The notes: a model not told the origin generated them from the letters alone. Shown: positions 31,632-44,300, numbered from the stretch's first letter. The stretch is 64,000 nt of DNA from Datura wrightii (GCA_035772735.1 JASDFA010000018.1:140621501-140685500); one strand, 5' to 3'. Translations and numbers: made by a program.

Positions 31632-32510
31632 TTGTACATGCTTCTTATTATTTCACCTTTGATTATTGGATTAAAAAATCAAAAGATTTTGATTCATGGG
31701 AGAGAAATGTTTTTTGATGTTGATGATGGAGAATGGGACAAGTTTATCTGGGACATCGTCAGATTTTATGAATTGAAAAAGTTTGTGAAACAATCGATTG
31801 AAAAATCTATAGAGCTGGTGATGGGAATTTACAAAAATATTGATAAATCCAGCAATTTCTCTACTGTTAGAGGACAAAGAGTGAATTTCTCAGCCGAAGA
31901 CATAAATGGTATCTATAATTTTCTAAATGTTAATGATCAGGTAACACAAAACTTCCTACTAGCTTTAGATTTGAATCTAGTTGAACATGTATTATTTCCT
32001 TTTAAAGCTAATTCCTCATATAATTCTTATGTGGTAAAAGAAAAATTTTATGGAATTAATGTGTTATAAATTCAAACGACTTTTAGACTTAGATCAAGTA
32101 CTGGTTCCACAATCCATGTAAAAAGGCTTGTACTGAATCATGTTCTCTATAGTAAAATGCCTTGGATATTGGTAACATAATAAGTAAAAATATCAAATAC
32201 TGTCATTTTGAGAAGCATAGGAAAAACAGTATTTGGTTCCCATCTACCATCACTAGTTTAGTTATTGAGGCAGAATTCTACCAAATTTTGGAGTCTCGAT
32301 ATCCTAGGGTAACACAATCCGAGTCACACAAGGTAATCAACAGGACTTTCTTTGACAACATTAAGAAAACTAAGGGGTCTAATAAGAAAAGTGGAGAGGA
32401 TGAACCAATGTTGAAGAAAAGGCCAAGAGCTGAAAAGAGGCCACATAAGATGGAGGTGTTAGGGCAGTCACTAGAGCACATAAAAGTCATTATCAGAAAG
32501 ATGTAGAATA
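31632..32510 (+). pseudogene. Broken 'putative plant transposon protein'-like gene
   Basis: Two frames (31632-32069 and 32162-32506) are pieces of one protein. The first has IYKNIDKSSNFSTVRGQRVNFSAEDINGIYNF and the second NIISKNIKYCHFEKHRKNSIWFPSTI. This is the family to which I also assign the extra ORFs of A1 and A4, but the sequence is a different branch. Frameshift and stops lie between 32069 and 32162. A basic stretch (KKRPRAEKRPHK) is near residue 90 of the second piece. No LTR, primer site or pol gene adjoins, so it is either a stand-alone gene remnant or a retroelement fragment. Function unknown. Confidence 0.6.
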
Positions 32511-33184
32511 CATTGGTATATTGGAATAAGGTTGGTTGGTTTGGAGAAGATGATTATTTCTTGGATAAGGAAGTCAAATGGAACTGAGAATATTCAGATA
32601 CAAGACATGGAATATATAACTATAATCACTTGGGCAATGGTTACTTTTTGCTCATTTCCAATTTGTTGATCCGGTAAAACACGGCGTATTCGAATTCCGA
32701 TCACTTTTATGCGAGAAGGGGTATATTTGAAATATAACAACAACCTCAACCTTATTGGGATCTAGCAATACTATACTGGCAACCTCAGGCTAATCCAGAT
32801 ATTTTAGAAACACACCTACAACCTCAACCTAATTTGGATGTAGCAATTGTATATAAGCAGTCTTATCCTGATTTGGATATATGTGAAACGTACCAGCAGT
32901 ATCAACCAGAAAATACACCACCTCCACCATCACCTTCAAAGCTAGTAATAGTACCTGATATACCTGAAACCTGCAACAGTTACAATTATTTCACTAATTT
33001 GAGGGACATCTTTAGAAAATCATATTGATATTTCAAGAGAGGAGTGCCAAAAGATCTAAGAAAGTATCCAGAAAAAAAAAAGATGTAGCACAACCGGAAT
33101 ACTAATTCAATGAATGGATGAAAATACTTTTCTCACAGCCCTGTGGCGATAATGAAAATGATGGAGGTGGACTGAGAGGACTCC
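32511..33184 (+). other. Pro/Gln-rich tail remnant and AT-rich DNA
   Basis: Between 32730 and 33028 a frame reads repeated phrases such as QPNLDVA, QSYPDLDI and YQPENTPPPPSPSK. This may be the C-terminus of the broken gene before it, but no open frame joins them. The rest shows no gene. Confidence 0.45.
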
Positions 33185-33197
33185 TTTAAAAGCTGAT
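33185..33197 (+). repeat. LINE target-site duplication, left copy
   Basis: TTTAAAAGCTGAT occurs here and again at 39436-39448, exactly flanking the LINE. Thirteen perfect bases fit target-primed insertion. Confidence 0.85.
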
Positions 33198-33536
33198 TTA
33201 TTTGTTTAAACCAAAAATCCAAACACCCAGGTACTCAGCCTAAGGAGTTGGGGGGTTTCGCAATACCCCAATCTTGATTGTAGATAACTTTATTGTACAA
33301 AGAGGGGGACAACCACATTACCTCTTAATATTCTACAAAAGATGTTAAGGACGAGGAATCTAAGGGGGGAAAATACACTTTAGCTAAACTCCTCCTCCAA
33401 AAGATAAGTTAACTACCAAAAAAATTAGATTTTTTATATCGGGTCCTAATGGTTGGCAGTTGCTATTTATCCATAAAGAATGGGCCTCTAGCATTTTTAG
33501 GCATCTTACTGAGGTGGTTGTAGATCATTCCACTGT

Positions 33537-36500
33537 CTATCTCGGTGGCAAATTTAGCAAGTTGATCGGTGCCCGATTTCCTTCTCTATAATTGAACATT
33601 ATGGAGACATTGGCCTTCTCCATTAAAGTCGCGATATCCTCGATATCCTTTCTTAACTTCTTGTTATGAAGGCCCCTTTTCCTAATCCAGTTATGGACAA
33701 CCAGCGGATCCATTTCCATAATAAAATCCTGCAGACCTTGATTGACTCCTAATTCATAACCAAATTTGATAGCCTTCATCTCACAATATCACTATTTTCG
33801 CATTGGATAGGGATAGAAAAAGCTTTAATCAAATCTCCTTTTTCGTTCCTTATGATCCCTCCTATACCAACCTTCTTCGCGGTCTTGTTAAAACTAGCAT
33901 CCGTATTGATCTTAATCTTACCTTTCTCAGGTTTAAGCCTATACACTGGCTGCAACCTAAGGACAGGCTTCAACCTTTCAGCAATATCACACAACTCACT
34001 CCAGTGAGCTTTAGTGTCAACCGTCAAGTAAGAAATCTTGAGAGCAGCATTCATATTCCAAATGATCTTGGATTTTATACTATAGAGATTGATTTTTTTC
34101 CCTCTCCAAATTTACATGAGGCAAAGGCTTTCTAAAGCTCCCAACATATAAAAATAGGGGTAATGTGAATAATCATGTTATGAAAATAATTTTTTGGTTT
34201 CCTCTTCCACCATTGGGTAAGGACACTTCCAATGATATCAAACATGAGATGAATTCCAAGAGAATTTCCAAGGAAATTCTAAGTATCCATAGAAGCCTCC
34301 CCCTGAATAAACATATGAACCAGATAATCACTTTAAAAGTTTTGCTGCAGCAAAAGCATTTAGCAACATAATTCCCAAACTTTCTAGTAGTATCTTCAAA
34401 AGAAAATTTTCTTTGTATCATTCTCCAACACAGGAAGGAAATTTTGAAAAGTATAGATCTGTGCCAAATTTTCCCCAGCAGAGGAATTTTTTGATTTTCT
34501 TGTTTCATTAGTCTCCAAGCACTGTAACTATTGTAGTTTTTAGTCTATGTGATAGTCCGTATTGCATAATCTGATATCTCCAGGTTTCCTCTATTGATGT
34601 TCATGATTCTGTCCACCATATCATTGGGGATGATTTCCTGTAGCTTAGTAACATTCTAGCCAATATCATCAAAAAAATATGAAACAGTTATTTTAATAGA
34701 TTTATAACCCCCAGGAGTGAGTTTTGCCAATGGTCCCTTTCCAAATCAATTATCCCACCAGAAGCAGCTATTACCAGCATTAATTGATCATTTAATGTTA
34801 GGTTCAACTTTATCCCTAATCTTAGTCAGGTCTTTCCAAATATAAGAGTCACCAGAGGTTCTACCTTAGAAACAGGGTAAGATCTAATGCAATACTTGAA
34901 ATTAATAAAATCAGCCCAAAGAGAAGGGCATATTCTAAACCTCCACCACCTCTTAACAGAACAAGTATTACTTATATCAATCAATTTTCTTATGCCAAAC
35001 CCTCTCTCTTCCTTAGGATAGCAAAGTCTATCCCAGGAACTCTAATGATAGTTATGATTATCACCAGTTTTGTCCCAGAGAAAAATTAGCAAAAAGTTTT
35101 TCGATAAGAAGCAAAGTAGTCTTGGGGTGATTCGTGGCAGATAAAGTATAGATAGGGAAGGATTGTAGAATATTTTTAATAAAGCTAGTCTTACCACCAA
35201 AAGATAATAGTTTACCTTGCCACCCACTAATTCTTTTAGAGATTTTAGACACTATATTATTAAAATAGAAAATTCTTTGTTGTAACAATAAAAATGGGAC
35301 ATCCCAAATGTATGAAAGGTAACTGTTTATCCATGATCCTTGTGGCCCTTTTGATCCTGTTGATTCTTTTGACCTTAGTATTTGGGGATGTTATAAAGAA
35401 GCTCTTGTCTGCATTCATTTTTTTTCCAGAAGCCTTCTCATACATCTTGATCTTCTTCATTACCATATTAATGGTATTTGTATTTCCTGAACAAAAGATA
35501 ATAATGTCATCAGCATAGGCTATATGGTTGATTTGTGGCCCCTTTAGCTTCATAGAGAAAGGGGTGAAATTTCTGTAACTATATAGATTATTGAGCAGTT
35601 TAGAGAGGACTTCAAAGCCTAAAATAAACAGTAAAAGAGATAGGGGGTCTCCTTTCTTAAGGCCCTGGGATGATGTAAAAGATCCTTTTCTCGTTCCATT
35701 GACAATGGTTGAGTACCAGACATTAGACATTAGCTTCCAAACTATATCCATCCATTGCTCACTGAAACCAAACTTTCCCATAAGAGCTGTTAAGAAGTCC
35801 CAATCCATTTTGTCGTAAGCCTTTTTTATGTCCATTTTGAAGATAACATTACCACCTTTGTTTTTTTTTATGCCATGAGTAATTTTTTGACAAAGCATAA
35901 TATTTTTAGTGATCAATCTCCCCTTGATAAAACCACTCTAATTGATAAAATAGGATTCAATCTCCCAGCAAGGATTTTAGAAATAAATTTAATAGAGAAA
36001 TTGCTCAAACTTATAGGCCTGCAGTCAGAAAAGGTAGAAGGAGCCTCCATTTTTGGAATAAGATCTAAACAGGTGTGGGAAAAGTATTTAGTGATGTCTT
36101 TCCGATTAAAAAAGGATTGAAAAAATTTAATCACATCCAATTTAATAATCTCCCTGCAGCTATGATAAAAGGCACCATTGAAACCATCTGGACCTGCTGA
36201 GCTATCACCAGACAGTAAAAACTGCCTAATAATCTCCTCTTCCATTGGAATATTTGTAAGATTTTCATTATCCTTCTCTTCCAGAATTCTGGGGATGCAT
36301 TCAAGGGCACTGAGATCTAGAGCCCTGTTTAGGAAAATTAAAAAGTCTCTTGTAATGATTGATAGCTGCTTTAGAGATTCTATTCTCAGAAGTCACCTAA
36401 TTTCCTTTATTATTCTTGATAGTATGAATCTTCAGCCTGCTTCTCCTACTATTTATAACCCCATGGAAATATTTAGTGTTACTATCTCCTTCCTCAAACC

Positions 36501-37545
36501 ACTTGATATTAAATTTTTGCCTGAGGAGATAATCTTGCATTCCCATCCAAGTGGTATACTCAGCCTGGCACCTATTCATATTCGCTCTTCTTAGGTCAGT
36601 CTGAAGTAGGAGATCCTGTTCTTCAGCATTTTGAACTTCAATTTTTCATTTCTTGACCTGCTTGTAAACATTTCCAACTTTATGTTTGGACCTCTCCGTG
36701 AGCTTTATGCCCATGATCTTAAGTTTCTATTGTAAAATCCACATAGGATTTCCTTCAATTTCTATGTTCCAAGTCCCCTTGACCAACTTCAAAAAATTAG
36801 GTTGAAGAGTCCAGAAGTTCAGAAATTTGAAGTAGCTAGAGGCACTATTATGGCTGTCATGAGACAAAGGCCTTTGACAAAACCAGACCTAGGCAAATGA
36901 TTGACAGTGCAATTGTTAAAAAGCTGAGACCATTGTTGATTAGAGAAAATTCTATCTAATCTCATCCAAATCCTTTTCTTTGGAGTCCAATTATTACACC
37001 ATGTGTATTTTGATCCAAGAAATCCTATATCTACGAGCTCACAATTGTCAATACAAGTACTGAGCTCTAAACTTTTACTCAATCTGTGGAGGTTTCCCCC
37101 GAATTTTTCATCAAGGTGAAAATTGATGTTGAAATCACCCCCTATGGTCCATGGACCATCAATAAATTGATCAATCCTGCTCAAACTATTCCAAAGTTTC
37201 ACTCTTTCCTCCGGAGTACATTTTACATAGACATCAGTAATAAAAATATCTCTGTCTATTGTATCATGCTTAATCTTGATAGTAACTTGTTGCTCATCAT
37301 CCACCAATACAGTGGCATTGCAATCTTTCTTCCAAAAACACTATATTTGGCCATTGGTATAGGCATAGCAATTATGAAATCCCAAATAGTTCCCTTCTAT
37401 TTTCTCTTTACTGAAGAAGAGTTCAAAAGTGGCAACAAAATCAATGTTGTTCATGTTGCACAAATTTCTGAGTCTACAGTTGAATTTTTGGATCTATATC
37501 CTCAAATATTCCATATAATCATATTGATCATAAAAAAAAAAGGAT
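33537..37545 (-). pseudogene. LINE ORF2: endonuclease, reverse transcriptase, RNase H
   Basis: Endonuclease pieces at 36810-37545 contain GGDFNIN, SKYTWCN and RLDRIF. The expected SDH block near 36890 is disrupted by a frameshift. RT follows: KWFEEGDSNTKYFH near 36480, SAGPDGFNGAFY near 36190, FKMDIKKAYDKMDWDFL near 35810, QGLKKGDPLS near 35640 and AYADD near 35510. A zf-RVT-like stretch is at 34173-34508. The RNase H (INTDASFNKTAKKVGIGGII, MEMDPLVVHNW, YREGNR) is at 33537-34054. Frames change near 35920 and several other places and stops are frequent. In life it would nick DNA and copy its own RNA at the break. Confidence 0.88.
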
Positions 37546-37548
37546 AGA

Positions 37549-39253
37549 TTAACTTTGACCTCTCCCTCTTTGCAGGATTTGATATTTATTTCTGTCTTTG
37601 CTATTCTTTTTCTCCTTTTCTGTATCTACTTCTGCCTCTTCTTTCTGATAAGATACCCAACTGCTTGGAAACATCCTAATGATGAACATCTTCAGGGTCA
37701 TCAGGAGAGATGTTGAGGATTTCATTTTTCTGTGAGTATTGAGAAGGACTAACATTTTGTTTCCTCTCCCCCGTACTTGAGTTTGCTTCCAGTTGAACTA
37801 TTAACTGGATGCCAGAATGATTTTTGATGTACGATGGTAAGCTACTGGATGAAGTATTAGATGAATTCAGGTCCTTGTTGATATTATTGTGATCCCTTTT
37901 ATTAACATTTTCAGAGTCTTGAGCCTTTTTCAGTTCTTCAACCCTTTCTTTGTTAACATGATATTGATATTTTCTCACTTCTTCCTCTTCTTTGGAGCAT
38001 TGCTTTTTTTTCTTGCCTTTCTAGTTCCATTTCAGCTTGTTCTATGGCTAGAATTTTTAACCTATTTTCTACCGTAGTATCAATTGTGTGCTTCTTTTCA
38101 CTGGCCTTATCGCCCCCATTCTTGATTTTCATATTGCTACTAGGGATTTTAAATTTCACAGTACCTTTTTTTGGGCATTTTCTTGACTCTTCTCCTTGTT
38201 TTTCCCTTGTGCACTTTTCTCTTGATCTTCATTTTTATTCCCAGGTTGTTCTTGCTCAGTTCCCTTTTCATTGTGCTTTTCAACCTCGGTAACCTTGTTT
38301 TTCTATTTATTTTCCTTTATCTCTTCCTTTTGCTGCTTTTCCTTCCTATTATCGCCTTCCTGGTTACTTTTGTTCTATTCTCACATTCTTTGTCTATTTT
38401 TTTTAATTGTTTTGGACCTGCCAACTCCCATCTTCTTCATTCTTCTCAATCTCCCTGGGATTATTTTCCTCCCTTTTGGTGCTGGTAGATTCACCTACCT
38501 CCATTTTTCTACCATCTTTTTCCTTCTCCATAGCCATTTTATTTTCTAATACCCAGTAATTTATAACGGAATGTCCTATCTCTTTGCAATGCTTACAATA
38601 TTTTGGGACACTTTCCCATTCAATTTTCTGTTCAAATCCTCCTAGAGGCAGTTATCATCCTCAAGGCCTACCCATACACTTTTTGATAGAGGCTTTAGTA
38701 AATGGACTTCATCACATATCTTAGCCAATGCTTGGCCTTGTTTTGGTTTTAGTCGCTACATCAAGCTATAACGGGCTTCCTACTGGCCCAATGATGAAGT
38801 CTGGCATCCACTCCTCAATTTCGGTCATTCTTTTGTATCTGACTAAATCAAAGTCCTTGTCATTAGTAAAATCCAAGAAGACGTTATAATTGTAAAAAAA
38901 CTCCTATTTTTACAGCACCTTGAAGAGCAATTTTATCAGAGTTGTGACCTAATTTTATCAATCTGAGGTCTGGTTTTCAAAAATATTCCCACAATCATTC
39001 TTTTGCATTCTTCTGCCATGATACCATAGTAATCTTTATCTTTAAAAATCACTGCTGACATCCCATTGTGTGTCGATATTCTTGTTACCACAACTTGTTG
39101 CTCTTGGTGAGAAGGGGTGGCAACAGAGTTCTGTGCCATAGCTAGTTTGTTAGCATAGGTTTCTTTTTCCTTTTCTTCTGATAGTGGTGCTTTCATCTTG
39201 TTCACAGTTGCTTCACTAGGACGGGTCTCAGGAAGGCCTCGCGGCACCTCCAT
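37549..39253 (-). pseudogene. LINE ORF1 (DUF4283-like RNA-binding protein)
   Basis: Starts at ATG 39253 (MEVPRGLPETRPSE). The N-terminal block (TYANKLA, DKDYYGIMAEECKRMIVGIF, RPQIDKIRSQ) is typical of plant LINE ORF1 with DUF4283. Later pieces are FLDFTNDKDFDLVRYKRM and a CCHC knuckle remnant near 38545-38610 (CKHCKEIGHSVINY), in which the last Cys is Tyr. The C-terminal half is Lys/Glu/Asn-rich and lies in several frames with stops. ORF1 would coat the LINE RNA. Confidence 0.8.
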
Positions 39254-39435
39254 CGTGGAGGAGCGTGACGTTCAGACAGCAAACGGTAATAAAACGGTCA
39301 CTTTTTGAGGAGAGAGAAGAGAGAGGGAGTTGGTTTCTTTTAAAGAACTTCATATATAGGATACTAAGAAAATCATAATCAGAAAAATAAATTTTTTAGA
39401 ATTTGAACTGGTATAAAGGGTTCTTGGTTTGAAGA

Positions 39436-39448
39436 TTTAAAAGCTGAT
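39436..39448 (+). repeat. LINE target-site duplication, right copy
   Basis: TTTAAAAGCTGAT, identical to 33185-33197. It marks the 5' end of the minus-strand LINE. Confidence 0.85.
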
Positions 39449-39959
39449 ATTCATCTGAAAGAATAAAAAGCTCGACTGTAAGGACTTTGTATAGTTTATA
39501 CATGACAGCAGTTTTGTTTAATATATATGCTAGTTGATTCCTATATGTATATAATTCACTAGGTGGAAAAGGTAATACTTTAATACCTCAAAATATGCTA
39601 GGTGGAAAGATTGTCGTATTTTTTTTGATGAAACCCAAATGTAAATGTTATGTGAATATTAAGCTAAGTATGTTTTATTTTTATCAACTTTATGCTTGAT
39701 ATTTCATGATTTATTTTATCTACTTAATTAATATGTGCAGGTCAATGGAATTCTTTTAACTTTAAGAAATGGATAAACAAACAAATACCAAAAACATTAA
39801 TAATCTGTTTTTGAACTTGTGAATAACTAGTTTTCTGCTTATGATAAACTTCTTAACTGATATGGGAAATATTTTTCATTAGTCTCTGTTAGAAGTATGT
39901 GATCAAGTTTAAGTTTGTTTAACTTATTTTTGGTTATGTTATGTTAACACACACACAAA
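39449..39959. other. AT-rich DNA between LINE and MULE
   Basis: About 500 bases without reading frame or repeat that I can recognise. It is presumably the continuation of the DNA at 32.5-33.2 kb that the LINE split. Confidence 0.55.
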
Positions 39960-39969
39960 TTAATTATTA
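39960..39969 (+). repeat. MULE target-site duplication, left copy
   Basis: TTAATTATTA, repeated exactly at 41033-41042. A 9-10-bp duplication is characteristic of Mutator-like insertions. Confidence 0.8.
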
Positions 39970-41032
39970 GGGAAAATGGTCTAAAACACACTCTAACTTT
40001 GCCCGAAATTGCTGTTACATGCTTCAACTTTACAGGGGTCCCATGACGCCCCTGAACTATTTTGAAGTGGAATATATTCACCTTTAAAAAGTAACACCCA
40101 GATTTGTGTTAAATGGTGAAAAACACGCGCTGGCACGTGTCATTTTTTATTTTATTTATTTATTTTATTTTGTCCTTTCTTCTTATTCTTTTTCCTTTTC
40201 TTTTTTTTTAAAAAAATCTCTTTTCCCTTTTTTTCCCTTACTTTTCCTTCAGAAGTGTTCTTTTCCTTTCTTTCATGACATCTTTTTCTTTCTCTCTTTT
40301 TTTTCTTCTACTTTATCTTTTATCGTTTTTTAAAATTTTTTTTTTTGTAAATCCAAATAAGTAGAAACATTTTTGAAATAATTAGGTAGAAAGAAAGAAG
40401 CATCAATGGTGGCCGAAATTTTTTTTCAGCAAAGGCTTCAATTTTTTTATTGTAGCATCTGTTTTTAACAATTGTCGTGGTTGGAGAAGTTATTTTTTTA
40501 ATTGAATTATTTATTTTACTAATTGTAGTGTTTTTGGAGATTTTCATTACTATTTAGATTATTTTTTGATGATGGATTTTTGAAAGTTCATGTCATTCCA
40601 TGACTTTAATAGTGTAGGGGATGTTGAAGAATAGATTAATTTCATAGTGATAAATTTAATAGTTAGAGATGTGCTAAAAAGATAATAACTTTTAGTGGTG
40701 GTGGAGGATGTGTTTGTGGCTCTAAGGTGATGAGATAGAGAAATAGAGAGGGGGGGGGGGGGGAGAGGGGGGGGGGGTGTAAAAGGAAAAAAGAAAAAAG
40801 AAAAAAGAAAAAAGAAAAACAGGAAAAAGATATATTTTTTAAAAAAAAATAGGAATATAACTTGTTTACTATCTCAAGAAAGTGTATTACACTTTCTCTG
40901 CCACATAAGCATATAAGGATGCATATATTTTATATTAAAATAGTTTAGAGGGGGTTATATGATCCCCACAAAATTGAAGTGTGTAACAACAATTTTGAAA
41001 AAAGTTAGAGTGTGTTGTGAACTCTTTTTCCC
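39970..41032. mobile_element. Non-autonomous Mutator-like DNA transposon (1.06 kb)
   Basis: Starts GGGAAAATGG and ends CTTTTTCCC. The terminal inverted repeats extend roughly 80-90 bases with mismatches. The best block is ACACACTCTAACTTT near 39987-40001, matched by AAAGTTAGAGTGTGT at 41002-41016. A perfect 10-bp duplication flanks it. There is no transposase. The interior contains CT-rich tracts (about 40160-40330), a G-tract and a (GAAAAAA)n array. Superfamily is inferred from duplication length and GG...CC ends. Confidence 0.8.
40750..40820 (+). repeat. Poly-G tract and GAAAAAA-type microsatellite inside the MULE
   Basis: Fourteen G, then AGA, then eleven G (40750-40777), followed by TGTAAAAGG and repeats of GAAAAAA to about 40820. 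Long G runs are unusual in this AT-rich sequence and could form a quadruplex; they are also a likely place for assembly error. Confidence 0.8.
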
Positions 41033-41042
41033 TTAATTATTA

Positions 41043-44039
41043 AAACATATATTTGCATAGGTCATAGGTTAAAGCTAATTTGAGAAAATTGTTGTCTTAA
41101 AACTCTTTTTATCACTTTATTTGTTGCTGTTCTTGGAAGTGAAGGAAGGACTACTATATGTGAAGCCCTGAATAGAGGATTATATTTGTTCTGCAATGCT
41201 GAATTGAAAGAAACTTGCTGTCAAACCAAGTTGTTCTTTGAACCTTCAGAATTCTTAAATATGTCAAGTTTCACATAATTTTATAGTTAATTAAAATTAA
41301 AAAAGAAAATCATATTGTTTTGATTTCATCAAAAGTTTCCTTCGACATTATGTTATTAACTATTATAGTTAATTAATAGCAAATGATAAAGATGTCCTAT
41401 AGGAATATAAAAATAAATTATGGATAAAAATATCATTGGGTTAGGCCTTAAAAAGTGCACGCATTTAGAAGTCTTAATTAAATATTTCCCCACCCCCCCA
41501 CCCCCTTCTTTTTTTTTTGTGCATTTTTGTGAGTCAACCGACAACCTTTGTACCACTTTGGTTATTCTCTCTATTCTATCTTTGTTAAATCGCTCGTCTA
41601 ATCATATTACTATTTTTGAATGGCACGTCGACGCATGCATGAAAGAAAACACTCTCATTGATGTTGATGAAAATATATATTTTTTAAAAAAGTATTTACG
41701 TACACACATTATATATAACAAGTTTTCTTATGACACCCGTAAAGTATGTGGCTGCAATTTCTTTCAAACTTTCTTCTTCAGTATATTTGAAAGACAAAAA
41801 TATTTTCACTTTATTGATAAATATTATATACTTTTAACAGTTGTATTGTAGACAATAAAATTCGCATCGAGAAAATAATAATTAAAATAGAAAAATATCA
41901 TAACAATCATAGTATTCTATGTTAAATATAATGTGTGCTACTATATCTATAAGTCATTTGATTCTTCTATAGAATATAAATTCAAGGCTTTTGAGCTTGG
42001 TCTTGAACTTGGTGGATTTAGTTTTGATTTGTACTTGAATTCAAAGGTGTTTTGAGCTTGATCTTGTTGATGGACTTGGTCTTGATTTAAACTTGAATTC
42101 AAGGGCTTGAAGTTTGATCTTGAGATCTATTGGTCCTGACCGGAACTTGTAAAGAAATGTTTAAATGCTTTAATATTTGTAGCTTGTAGAGAAGTCTGTG
42201 GTGCTTGATCCATGAATTCTCTCTGGTTTCTTATTAGAATTCTAGTCCTCTTTAAATTATGAGACCTATATTTATAGTTGTGGAATGAAATTTATAGTTG
42301 TGGAATGAAAGAGTTGTGATAAGCATGGACTTCTTTGGGCAAATCAGATCGAAGTTGATATGGAGATATTTGATTGGCCAGAAAATGTCACTTATACACA
42401 TGACGGATTTTCATTGGCTTTTTATTTGACTAGGCATGCTATGTCACTTTGACATGTGGCTCGATCATATTGACTCTTTTATTTGATTTGGCATGCCATG
42501 CCATTTGATATGTTCATCAATATTTCTCTCTAGAATAAGATGACTTCTTGGTCTTAGCAAAATGGTTCATAATTTGTAACCCAATATATTGGACTAGCAC
42601 AATGAAATCCGATCATTTATCAAATTCATATTTATTGGACTAAATTAATTAATTCAGTTATATTAATACATAATATTTATTTAAATTAACATATCTCTAA
42701 TTTAATATAATTTGAATATTTTGTGAATTTAAATTCAATAAATTTCTTCATTCACAAATGCCCCTACTTTAAGATTTATCGGAGTACATGATTTGTCGTA
42801 CCTTTAAGACGAGACTTGAAATATTCACTTTGATGACTACATTTGAGCTTTTTCCAAATATATATAAGCATATGTCATGTATTTTTGACTTGATAGAAAT
42901 ATCAGAGTATAAAAAATAATTTATCTATGTGTGATCTGTCATTCCCTTCCGTTAATTTATGTCCAAGTAGATTACAACAAAGTTAAGACAAATCCATTAT
43001 GAGATTTTCCAAGCAAGTCATCTAATTATAGAAGAACATGCAATCTACGTGGTACAATCTTGCCTTCATAAGATCATCTGGCTGGTCATATTAATAGAAT
43101 TTGGAAGAACTACACTTGCTAACGTCTCCAACTTGTTTTAGCGATCTCAACTTCACGTCATCATTTTCACTGGCGTTTGTTTTATGCTCAGAATAACGAA
43201 TTCCTTCTTTCACTATCTTAATCCTGATTTAGTTGATTCTCATCGAGATAACTCTTTTGACTTTTGTTTCCTATTAAGAGTCAACTGCTTCATACCGCGC
43301 CTAATATAAATAAGGCTCAAACCCATAACCTTAGCTTCAAATGAAGCATTAGTTCTACGGAGATGCTAGAGCCCATACGGATACACAATTCTCAAGCTGC
43401 TGCCTGCAAGCTTTACTTTTTAGAAACTTCGAGCGTTAACTTTCCTTCTGCTTGCTAGCGTGGTTGTTGTTGCTCCAATTTGTAGTCCCTATCACTTGTT
43501 GATCTATGTCCATTTGTCATGTTTGTTGTTGAATTTTTGAAATGAATGACATAAGCACATAAATGCTTGTTGGCTTTCGACTTATATTCAGACATTGCTT
43601 ATCAAAATAAAGTACGTGTCAGAGACCCAAGCTTGAATTATGATCAATGCTGGAGTTTGTCACTGCCTCAAAACACGTGAACAAGCTAAAGATTTCATCA
43701 AAATAATGGTTTCCAATTAATGTTAAAGGTTCACTCTATAGTTCTCTTAGATTATTTTCAGCAAGGAGAAAACTTTAGTGGCTTATTTTGGTACCGTCAT
43801 TTTTCCTTTGGCAGGTATTTCTTTTCTCTTGTAATTTTCTTCTCTTTTACTTCATTAAATTTTTCTTATTTTTGGTTTTCAAATTTAGAGAAATATTGAC
43901 AAGTTCTCGCTGCACCAATCTTACATTGACTTCTTGTGAATAAGCCCATCTTTAACTTCAAACGATAGCAAAATTTAACTTCCGACATTGAGGAGACTAT
44001 CGTATGTTAAAAGTTTAATATGTAGATTTTACTCTGCTT
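41043..44039. other. Three kb of AT-rich DNA without supportable gene
   Basis: The longest open frame (41420-41851) has no recognisable motif and starts beside a C-rich run (41490-41504). Two phrases with GAGCTTGGTCTTGAACTTG-like wording recur at 41994-42110. The stretch 42400-43000 (for example CACAAATGCCCCTACTTTAAG) looks like retroelement-derived DNA, but I could not place it. No domain, RNA gene or clear terminal repeat was seen. Confidence 0.5.
42271..42310 (+). repeat. Perfect tandem duplication of 20 bp
   Basis: TTTATAGTTGTGGAATGAAA occurs twice without a mismatch or gap. Probably recent replication slippage. Confidence 0.9.
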
Positions 44040-44300
44040 TAGGTGAAGAACATCTCCTCGAGAGACCAAGAACTTATTATTCTGTCTAAAGTGAAGAATT
44101 TACTACAACATTTAAAGCGAAGAATTTACTTCCCTTTCCAAGTGAAAAGTTTATTACTCCATTCAAGACAAAGAATCTGTTGGTTCGTCCAGAGTGAAGA
44201 ATTTATTGCTCCATTATAGGTGATAAATTTGCTACTTCCCAAGAGAAGAATTTATTACTTCGTCCAAAATAAAAATTTGTTACTCCATTTGAGGTGAAGA
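44040..44300 (+). repeat. Degenerate minisatellite, 'gaagaatttattactcc' type
   Basis: About six loose repeats with spacing near 40 bases, each a variant of GTGAAGAATTTATTACTCC followed by ATT..AGG or GTCCA. Wording varies strongly between copies. Confidence 0.65.

Larger units (their letters stand above)
33198..39435 (-). mobile_element. L1-type LINE, nearly full length (6.2 kb)
   Basis: Minus-strand non-LTR retrotransposon between two copies of TTTAAAAGCTGAT. From its 5' end: short leader, ORF1 (DUF4283-like with zinc-knuckle remnant), endonuclease, reverse transcriptase, zf-RVT-like region, RNase H and a 3' tail ending in an A-rich stretch (minus strand GGTTTAAACAAATAA). No LTRs are present. 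Multiple stops and frameshifts in both ORFs make it inactive. The presence of the 5' leader suggests it was not 5'-truncated at insertion. Confidence 0.9.

Noticed and set aside
37889..38549. Plus-strand frames rich in Phe and Leu that look like membrane proteins
   Set aside because: They are the complement of the Lys/Glu-rich LINE ORF1; hydrophobicity is a by-product.
40106..40333. Phe/Ser-rich short frame
   Set aside because: Translation of a CT/T-rich low-complexity tract inside the MULE.
41420..41851. Open frame of 143 codons on the plus strand
   Set aside because: Begins beside a C-rich run, has no recognisable domain, and composition is that of the surrounding AT-rich DNA.
42271..42310. 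CRISPR-like direct repeats
   Set aside because: Only two adjacent copies without spacers, in plant DNA; simple tandem duplication.
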